A stretch of 64,000 nucleotides of DNA, from the NCBI GenBank assembly GCA_039654915.1, contig JBDJPA010000011.1, forward strand, positions 1,054,001-1,118,000. Direction: 5' to 3'. The notes under the pieces are model-generated. The model worked only from the letters and a program-made list of their open reading frames with translations. It was not told the DNA's origin and did no database searches. The stretch comes from Aquilaria yunnanensis. Its lineage: Eukaryota; Streptophyta; Magnoliopsida; Malvales; Thymelaeaceae. Position 1 is the stretch's first letter, and every line of letters begins with the position of its first letter. Position numbers and translations under genes: made by a program. Positions 56,885 through 64,000 of this stretch are shown here, piece after piece.

Positions 56885-59233
56885 CTAGGGAGAACCGGGC
56901 GGAGGAAGACCAGGAAGCTTCAGATGCTCGACCTTGGACCACTGCCACCGAGGTCCCTCAGGAATATTTAGGCCCTCCAGAAAAGAGAGGTCCAAATCTG
57001 GGAACCTCTGCAGCACCTGGTGCCGAGCGAGGCAGAAGCCGTCCTGAAAGGCGACCTTGGCCATGTCATCAGAAGTACGTTTTTGAACGCCAAGGACATT
57101 GACCTCGTCCCTCAGCTCAGCAACCTCCTCTTCGAGCTCGCTTATCCCCAGCGTCTCTCCGGACTCCTTCTTCAGAGCCTCGACCTCGGCTTGAAGAGCA
57201 GTGTTCTCGTCCGTCAACCTCGACGCAAGACTGTCGGAAACAGCCTTGTCCTTGACAAGATCTTCGTTGGCGGCGAGCAGCCCCTTTACTTGGTCGCCGA
57301 GGTCGGCAATCTTCCGGGAGGAGTCCTTTTCAAGTTCTTCTCTTTTCTTCGAGAACTCCTCCCGAACGGCAGCAAGTTGCTGAGAACAATCCGCTGTCAG
57401 CTGCTGGTTGCTGGCGATCACCTTCGCAAGCGAAGCCTTCGCTTCACTGAGTTCCCGCGAAGTCGCATCCTTGGAGGCAGCCTGTCTGGCCACCCGAACT
57501 CGGAGATAACCAGCGTACTCCAGCAGCTACGGCAAGGCAAAAGTCCAGGTTAGTACAAGTCTAAACACTTAGAAAATTGAGGAAAAAAGTGTAAAGACTA
57601 TACCTGAGCAGCATGCTCGGTGACTTTTGCGGCGAGGGTATTATCCCCCGGGTGAGCCGCCGCAATGGCCCGGAAGGAGGCGTCAGTGGTGATCCCCTTC
57701 CAAATCTCTTTTGTCATCTTCGGACAATCGTCGGAGAACAAATTCATATCCTCCGTGATTGTCCAAAAGGGCTCCAAGGGGATCTTCCCCTCAGGGATTG
57801 TGGCATCGCGCAGGGCCCGTTTCCTCTCATGAATGGCCCTCCAGCCAGCAGTAAGAGGCTCCCCTGAAAGTGAGAAGGAAGTTAGGAGCAGAAGAAAAAT
57901 TCGCGAAAGGAAAAGGAGCTGAACTTCGCCTAAAGGCATACCTGGAGGAACCTCGGAGACAGTGTCCTCGGGATCCTCGGGCCCCTCGGAAGAAAGACCC
58001 TTACCCTTCTGCCGGTACCGCTCCTCGGCGGTGGGTACTTCTACCACTACAGTGTTTCTGGGGGCCTCGAGGTCGAGAGGAGGCACCTCGGCGGAAGTAG
58101 CGGGGACCTCGGCCGGTGGAATTTCAACAAGACCAGCGTCTTCGCCAGCTTCTTCTTCCAAAAGCTCTGGCTGAGAAGGCTGGAGAGCCTTCCTAGCTCG
58201 CTTCGCCGAGGGTCCCGCCCCTGTCGTCTTCCTTCTTCGGGAAGCCGCCTTCTTTGTCTGCTCCCCCTTCTCCACTTGGCCAGAAAAGAGGGCCTTGTAA
58301 TAAGCGGCAGCCCCATCGCCCATCTCTGAAAAAGAGAAGAAATATCAGCGTAAGTCCGAGGAAAAAGTATAAAGGGATGGAAGATTACTCACTTTCGGCA
58401 AAAGTTTCGAAAGAAGTCTCCCCCTTAAGGAGCTTGACCAGCCAGGAGTCCTTCCCGGCGATGGCGGGAGCGGGCATATTGAGGTCGGTCACGTGCTCCT
58501 TAACCACTTTCAGCTCCCGAAGGACTTCTTCGGTCATCAACCTCCAGTTGATAGGAAAGGGGTAAAGAGCACGAGGAGAGACCTCGGGAGCCCAGTCAGC
58601 GACTGCCCAAATGCGGGCGTCAAAATCCGTGAACACGGAAGCCAACGGTGGGGTCAGCAACATCCTCGGATCAACGACGTCTGCGTTCAGCACTCCCTGA
58701 GCCCATCTGGTCGGGACACCAGACCAGTTCTTATCCACCTTGAGGAAAAAGAACTTAGGCTGCCACCCCCGCCAGCTATCCTTCGTGTCGAAGGTGAAGG
58801 TGAATTTTTTGCTCCCGGATCCCCGAGGCAGCAGAAAATAGAAGCCACCCTTCGGGACCACATAGAGCTTGTAGTACTGCATGAAAATGATGAAGTGGGG
58901 CTCTATCCCGAACACGCCACACATGCAGAGGTAGGCGTTAAAATAGCAGTACGCGTTCGGGGGAAGCTGGTTCACAGCAATGCCATGGAATTGGCAGAAC
59001 TCGCAAACCACCTTCGGGGGAGGATACCGAAGTCCGGCCTTCAGTTGGGCTCGGAAGACGGTAACCTCGTCGCCACGGTTTGAAAAAGCAAAATGGCTAG
59101 AACGAGGCAGTCTGGTCACAGCGTAAGACGGAAGAAAGAATTTTTTCTTCCACCTCTCTAGTTTTTCGGGGGTGGTACAGCAAGGATGGGCCAGAAGAGG
59201 TTTCCAGCTCTCGGGAACAGGCATCGCAGACAT
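56885..59233 (-). CDS. Tat-2 antisense gene: four exons, 708 aa, PF04195-type protein with coiled coil
   Basis: Exons by splice-site inspection: 59233-58393, 58325-57942, 57863-57604 and 57526-56885 (2,127 nt, frame kept at each junction, GT/AG borders). Exon 1 holds the conserved 'putative gypsy type transposon' domain (PF04195; LLAHPCCTTPEKLERWKKK, YFLLPRGSGSKKF, LYPFPINWRLM). Exon 2 is a disordered Pro/Glu-rich and basic segment. Exons 3-4 hold a conserved block and a long coiled coil with heptads, ending in a short basic tail. Tat elements are known to carry such antisense ORFs of unknown function; the coiled coil suggests an oligomer or a Gag-like or RNA-binding role, but this is inference. 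The same splice sites occur in Tat-1. Confidence 0.8.
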
Positions 59234-59510
59234 GAAAAAGAGTTTGAGATGGAAAAGAAAATAGTTTCCAGAAAAAACTCAGAAGACGAGTTTGGAAAAA
59301 ACAACAGTTTTCCAGAAAAACTCAGAAAAATAGAGGAATCAGAGTACTCTGAAAATCAAAACCCACCAAAAGATTTGCCTGAGGACGCCGTCGTGAAAGT
59401 TGGTAGGAAAAAGCTCTGATTAAAGAAGCTCCGCCACAGAAAGCAAGATAAAACGCAAGAACAGAGGGCAGAGCAGAAAAACAGTAAGTGGGACTTATGA
59501 TGGAATGGGC

Positions 59511-59518
59511 TATTTATA
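59511..59518 (-). promoter_or_regulatory. TATA box of the Tat-2 antisense gene
   Basis: Minus strand TATAAATA, in GGCCTATAAATAGCCCATTCC, 278 bp upstream of the ATG at 59233. A CACGTG G-box lies at 59649-59654. Both are conserved in Tat-1 (36292-36299 and 36430-36435). They point to an antisense promoter independent of the LTR. Confidence 0.65.
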
Positions 59519-59814
59519 GGCCAAAGGTGGGTAACCGAAAGAACATCATAAGTACCCATTGGAGGCGAACCGTCGCCGTAACTGCCCGCTGCACCCGAAA
59601 AGGCGCGCCCTCTGTAAATGACGCGCCTCTCCTCCAATGGCAAGAAGCCACGTGTCAACCGCTGCGCAGAAATGGGGGACGTGCCTCCCCAAACGTGCCT
59701 GGAAAACCGGGACACGCCTCCTGATTGGGACACGTCGTTTGACATCCCTGAGAAATGGAGACGCGCCGCTCAGTCTGACACGCTTGGCCATCAGACCTGC
59801 AGAAATAAAAAGCA

Positions 59815-59975
59815 GGCCACCTCGAGGACACCAAGAGACAGGCTATGGCTGAACAGCCCATGACTTTTGGGCAAGAGGTGTATCTTCGGTACAGGCTTTG
59901 CCTCGGAGACACCAAAGAATAGGCCAAGGCCGAACAGCCCAGACCCTCGGGCAAAAGGTGCGACCTCGGAACAGG
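59815..59975. repeat. Imperfect ~78-bp tandem repeat near Tat-2 3' PPT
   Basis: Two units: CCACCTCGAGGACACCAAGA...GAACAGCCCATGACTTTTGGGCAAGAGG, then GCCTCGGAGACACCAAAGAA...GAACAGCCCAGACCCTCGGGCAAAAGG. They lie about 90 bp left of the polypurine tract, in the 5' region of the antisense transcript or upstream of it. Confidence 0.65.
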
Positions 59976-60049
59976 TTATGCTTCCCAACAAGACTCCCAA
60001 CGGCAACCTCGGAAAGAGATGCAAACTGAAGTCTTCACTTCGGCTTTCC

Positions 60050-60062
60050 AGAGGGGGGCATG
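60050..60062 (+). other. Tat-2 polypurine tract
   Basis: AGAGGGGGGCATG directly abuts the 3' LTR TGATAGCC; the same tract (AAAGGGGGGCATG) precedes the Tat-1 3' LTR. Confidence 0.8.
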
Positions 60063-60929
60063 TGATAGCCAAAGGCTGTCGCCTCAATCTGGCCGAATAC
60101 CCTGCCACAACAACGGCCAGAAGAACTGGCGCTTCCCGGGAATAGGTGGAATCATGCACCTCGGGAGATAGCCTGAGAGCTCCGAGCCTCGGCACGCCAG
60201 TAAAACTTGAGGACTCCATTCGCCCCCCAAGGTTGTGAACAACGCGCCTTCGGAAAAGTGGCACCAGACATTGCTGCCCGAATATGATATCCCCGAAGGC
60301 GGAACCCCCTGGAACTGGGAACCCCCGAACTGAGGGTAGGCTTCCCGAAGAGGCTCTGTCCGAACTAGAGGACGACCTCGCCCAGGGACCTCGGGAGTAC
60401 GGCAGGCGCATTTAAGGAAGCATTTAAGGAAGCCTCTGACACGTCCCACCACAGACGTAAAAAGTCGCCCTGACGCGTAGACGCCATCAGAATCATATCA
60501 TGGCCCGTCTCAGCACAAGGCTCGAGGCCATCTAGTTACCAACTATCTGTCCCCTACGCCCAGACGTTCAGGAGCATCCGACCGCACACGTGTCATGATC
60601 TGAACGGGCTAGGTATTCCTATATATACAGGAAATAAATACTTGACAGGAGGTTGGCAGGCCGGATATACAGCTCCCACACCCTGAGAAAATACCAGGCG
60701 AGACTTTTCTGCCTTTCTCTTTGAGCTAGTGACTTTCTCCTTCTTCCGGCCACCACTGACTTGGGCGTCGGAGGCTCCCCCCCCGGAAAAACACTCCGGG
60801 GGCCTCCTAACCCTGTTTACCAGCTTTTCAGGTACTCTCATTGGGGCGATCCACCTTCCAGGCTTTCTTCCTCCTAGAAGTCTCCTCAACAGTCATCATG
60901 ACTCACAACGATGAGGCCTTAGGCCATCA
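60063..60929 (+). repeat. Tat-2 3' LTR
   Basis: Same length as the 5' LTR. It reads ATGACTCACAACGATGAGG where the 5' LTR has ATGAAACACAACGATGAGG. It carries the same TATA and G-box, so it could start transcription into the right flank, toward the antisense side of the WAK gene. Confidence 0.96.
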
Positions 60930-60934
60930 TTCCT

Positions 60935-61689
60935 CAATAAGCCTATTTAGAGGGTCCATTTCTGAACAGCTGATTGCAACCTTTGTAGCCTTGAAATGAA
61001 TAGTATATATAACAAGTTTTTTCTTTCAATTCTCTTCTTCGTGTGAACATAAAAGTCCAATTCAGCTGTAGACATCTTTCGGCTAACTCATGTAAAAATT
61101 ACCATGCAATGATAGCTTGTAAAGCTTTGTCAAGTTTTTTTTCAGTTCTTAATCATACAAGTTAATAATTCACTATTTCACTAACCAACCAATAATATGT
61201 TTTTGAAATAGAACCTATAACTACATTGTGAGTAAAAATTAACCATCTCTCTCCAAGTCATAATTATTTGTCAAGCCTCTTTGTCAATTTTAGAATTTAA
61301 GACAAATAATTCAAAACATACTCAATCAGAATAGTTGTCATTATATGTAAAAGGAAAAAGAGATAAAGAGAAAAAGCTTAGTGAAGTGAAACAACTCTTA
61401 GCTCAAATGCGTATGCTTAATCTTACAACACAACAAGATGGATGGAAAAACCAACCGACGAATCGGTTATCAATTGGTCGGTGTTTCACTTTGTGATGAC
61501 TAAATAGTGACTGAAATGTTGGTCACCAGAAACCTGGTTGTCAGCATCTTAGTGACTGATTTAGCGATAGATTAGCAACCAACATCAGTCGCTAAAGGCA
61601 TCTTGATGACGATTTCCTGATTTCTAAAATTGAAATGAACTACTCCAAATTTATTTATGTACCCTTGATAAGAATGTCCCTTAATTATA
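60935..61689. other. Intergenic DNA between Tat-2 and the WAK-like gene
   Basis: AT-rich, including the 3' flank of the WAK-like gene. Near 61440-61605 the motif TTAGCGATAG...CAGTCGCTAA and GACGAATCGGTT/CAATTGGTCGGTG resemble the CACTA-2 subterminal motif, but I see no ends or target duplication. Confidence 0.4.
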
Positions 61690-64000
61690 TCATCTACCAT
61701 AGCCGTAAGAGGACATAATCGATCTCTGTGAAATGTCATACCCACTTGAAGTACGGAAGTTGCTATCTCCATAGTCGTAATCCTTCAACGCGTTTAAGTT
61801 AATGAATCCGTGTGTTTCCTCCGTGTTTGATTCTGATTCAACGCAGTCCCATGGATGCTTCTCCATCGACCGCAATCCTTCCAACTCCATGGCCACTTCT
61901 TTCATTGTCGGTCGCTCTTCACCCTTCAACTTCAGACAGCTCTTAGCAACCAAGGCCACACCTCTTATCTGTTCCCTGTTAGCCTCGTCCGCCATCTGGC
62001 TCTCAACCATGTCGAACAACCTGTCTTCTTTCAGACACGAAACGAAATGCATGGCCAGACTTCTTTCTTCTTCCGGCCTGTCGAATGCCAGTGCCTTCTT
62101 CCCTGTGAGGAGCTCAACGAGCACTACCCCGAAGCTGTACACATCGCTTTTCTCCGTCAACTGACTCGTGTGCAGGTACTCTGGATCTAGGTACCCGAGG
62201 GTACCTTGTACCATTGTGGATAGCTCCATGTGATCCATCGGGACGAACCTTGAGGCCCCGAAATCCGACACTTTGGCTGTGTAGCTGTCGTCGAGTAGTA
62301 TGTTTGTGCTCTTGATGTCCCGGTGGATGATTGGGGTTGAAGCTGCAGAGTGGAGGTACGATAGAACTCCAGCTGTTTCTGCTGCAATTCTCAAGCGAAA
62401 GCACCAGGGCATGCAAGGTCCTCTGTTTCTGTCGTGTAAGTGGTCGAAAAGCGTTCCATTGGTGACAAATTCGTAGACCAACAACGGAACTTCTGTCTCC
62501 AAACAGCAACCTAATAGCTTGACGACGTTCCTGTGGTTGATCTGCGAGAGAACGATGAGCTCGTTTATGAATTGTGCGGTCTGTGTTTTGTCCACTATCT
62601 TGGACTTCTTTATCGCGACAAGAGTGTTGTCTGCTAGAATTCCTCTGTATACTGTGCCGTAACCTCCCTTGCCAACTATTCGAGATTCGTGGTAGTTGTC
62701 GGTGGCCTTTTTGAGCTCCTCCGCTGTGAAGATTTTCGCCGTCTCGGATTGCCCACTTGTATGTTCTCTTCCTGCCAGTCGTTGTTGAAGCATTATGCCT
62801 CCGTTTTTCCTGAAGAACGTCTCTTTAAGTTTGATCAGCTTTCTTTTCTTCAGTATCAAGTAAAGCCAGGAGATCATAGCAAGCGTGAGGACAGAGCATA
62901 TGGCAATACCTGCATTGCCAAAATTAGTTCTGCACTTAGCAAAGAAATAATTACTTTACCAATTTAACCTTACAGTAAAAAACAATTAAAGATTGAAAGT
63001 ATACAGAAGAATTTAACTGGTAGAAGAAACTATAAAAAGAACTATACATCATGTCCAATTTTGGAGTTTGCTTTCGACTTTTTGTACATTCAATTAAAAA
63101 GTTCATTGTGTTTTGGATTGACAAGTGACGGTTAAGTTCCGCGTATGGCCTATATATATCGTAAGTCTCCTTCTTCCTTTTATTTTATTTTGTTTTATCC
63201 TTTTTGGTTTAGACAGTTCATATTTTTCTAATTGCCGACTTTGCCCTGTATTTGTAAGCAAGCTTAATTGCTGGGAAATTTAATAAGCAAGGGCCTATTT
63301 TCCAACGGGAAGCGACATAAGATAGCCATTGGAAGCTGTTTTTCTAAGGCCACAATTTCCGTAGACTCAATTTCCCTGTGGCTTGCCATCGGAAACTCTA
63401 ACTTTCAACTACTAAAAAAACTTTAGCACAAAAAAAGTTATAATATTTTTTAAGTTTATCTTAGTAGTCTAGATTTATTTGATGATATCCAAAATCAAAG
63501 TAATTATTACAAGTTAATTATTTCTATTTTCCAGTATATGGGTTTAAAATATTACCGAGAGACATTTGAACCACTTTTGCCGGATTGGCTTTTGCCGGAT
63601 TGGGGCTACAATCTGTCCCGCCCCGAACCCCGTCGCCGTGATACCCCTTCGGGCAACCACACAAGAAACCGCCAGGAATATTAGTGCATTTTCTCGTGCA
63701 ATTATTTAGGTCCTGATTAGCACACTCATCGATATCTGAAAAAATATTCGAAACACTAATCAGTTATTTAATCTGAACTTAGTTCTATAAAATTCAATAA
63801 TAATGGAAATTAAGCTCAGGTTTGTCCCTTTTATAAAAAAAAAAAAAATAAGCCATACCAACACAGCCATCAAGATACGGATTCCCTTCGTAACCAGGCC
63901 AGCACTTGCAGCGGTAGCCCGGGCCTCCGAACGACCTGTCGCAAGAGCTATTCTCTTTGCAGCGAAACGTCGACGTGCTCTTCTCCGCCACCTCGCACGT
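61690..64000 (-). CDS. Wall-associated receptor kinase-like gene, 3' part (5' end outside window)
   Basis: Exons by GT/AG borders: 64000-63859 (cysteine-rich EGF-like, ends ...GNPYLDGCV), 63735-63556 (calcium-binding [16 protein letters not shown]...[11 protein letters not shown]) and 62909-61690 (transmembrane helix [16 protein letters not shown], then kinase). Intron phases agree (phase 1 at both). Kinase motifs: GKGGYG loop, VAIKK lysine, HRDIKSTN catalytic loop (RD type), DFGAS, then LDPEYL and a Ser/Gly/Tyr tail to YGYGR. WAKs span the plasma membrane, sense pectin in the cell wall and signal through the kinase. The galacturonan-binding N-terminal exon would lie beyond position 64000. 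Exon 2 has a 15-bp direct repeat giving NPAKANPAK. No stops or missing catalytic residue: it looks functional. Confidence 0.88.
62910..63555 (-). other. Second intron of the WAK-like gene, with possible MITE relic
   Basis: Intron between the EGF and kinase exons, GT at 63555 and AG at 62910. It contains an unexplained repeat-like stretch at about 63290-63405 (TTTTCCAACGGGAAGCGAC...GGCCACAATTTCCG...CCATCGGAAACT) with inverted pieces (CCAACGGGAAG/CTTCC-like), perhaps an old DNA-transposon fragment. Confidence 0.6.

Larger units (their letters stand above)
49781..60929 (+). mobile_element. Tat-2: complete, young Tat-lineage Ty3/Gypsy retrotransposon
   Basis: 5' LTR 49781-50647 and 3' LTR 60063-60929, both 867 bp. 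Target duplication TTCCT at 49776-49780 and 60930-60934. PBS at 50650 and purine tract GAGGGGGGCATG next to 60063. Between them are an unbroken gag-pol frame and, in antisense, an intact four-exon gene. The LTRs differ at only four positions by eye, all in the last ~85 bp. The second (archaeal-type) RNase H, the antisense gene and the PBS place it in the Tat lineage. All parts needed for transposition appear to be present. Confidence 0.96.

Noticed and set aside
59791..60411. 206-codon minus-strand frame across the Tat-2 3' LTR border
   Set aside because: It spans PPT and LTR and repeats in part at 49770-50129 only because the LTR is duplicated. No domain or promoter.
61440..61605. A further CACTA end (TTAGCGATAG/CAGTCGCTAA motifs)
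   Set aside because: Only a few motifs, no TIR and no target duplication could be found.
1..64000. tRNA, rRNA or organelle DNA insertions
   Set aside because: I saw no tRNA cloverleaf, rRNA or plastid/mitochondrial gene by eye; the tRNA-like matches are retrotransposon primer-binding sites.

Overview
This is a window of nuclear DNA from a flowering plant, most likely a eudicot with a large, repeat-rich genome. The evidence is spliced wall-associated kinase and R2R3-MYB exons with standard plant introns, AT-rich spacers, and plant-specific transposable-element lineages: En/Spm (CACTA) DNA transposons, Tat-type Ty3/Gypsy and Sirevirus-like Copia retrotransposons, L1-type LINEs and an endogenous caulimovirid. 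I cannot name the species. Only one ordinary host gene is visible, the 3' part of a wall-associated receptor kinase on the minus strand at the right edge (61690-64000). Nearly everything else is transposon on transposon.

Layout from left to right. (1) 1-4090, minus: decayed endogenous pararetrovirus (movement protein, capsid zinc knuckle, protease), running off the left edge. (2) 4620-12608: a non-autonomous CACTA element (CACTA-1; TSD TAC) with subterminal arrays built on TTACCAACG. A decayed 5.9-kb L1-type LINE (5386-11302, minus, 15-bp target duplication) has inserted into it. (3) 12912-41087: a 28.2-kb CACTA element (CACTA-2; TSD TGG) with a different subterminal motif (TTAGCGACGG). It carries decayed TNPA-like and TNP2-like transposase genes and pieces of at least four unrelated host genes: an R2R3-MYB, a Raf-like kinase first exon, a plant SH2-domain-protein-like gene and a leishmanolysin-like metalloprotease. 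A defective Tat/Gypsy element (Tat-1, 26987-37401, TSD AGTAG) is nested inside it. (4) 42860-48930: remains of a second LINE (minus), split by a gag-only, Sirevirus-like Copia element (43126-47614, TSD GAGAA). (5) 49781-60929: a complete, young Tat/Gypsy element (Tat-2, TSD TTCCT) with identical-length 867-bp LTRs, one open gag-pol frame of about 1,832 codons, and an intact four-exon antisense gene of 708 codons with its own TATA box. (6) 61690-64000: the WAK-like gene.

The target-site duplications I could read at every complete element fix the nesting: LINE in CACTA-1, Tat-1 in CACTA-2, Copia in LINE-2. LTR comparison by eye orders some insertions. Tat-2 is youngest (4 mismatches in 867 bp, all in the last ~85 bp), Tat-1 is older (about 9 substitutions over ~563 aligned bp), and the Copia LTRs differ much more. 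The most interesting material is the chimeric cargo of CACTA-2, the intact antisense gene and promoter shared by both Tat copies, the repeated hairpin-like motif at the convergent 3' ends inside the Tat elements, and the two unrelated subterminal 'barcodes' of neighbouring CACTA families.
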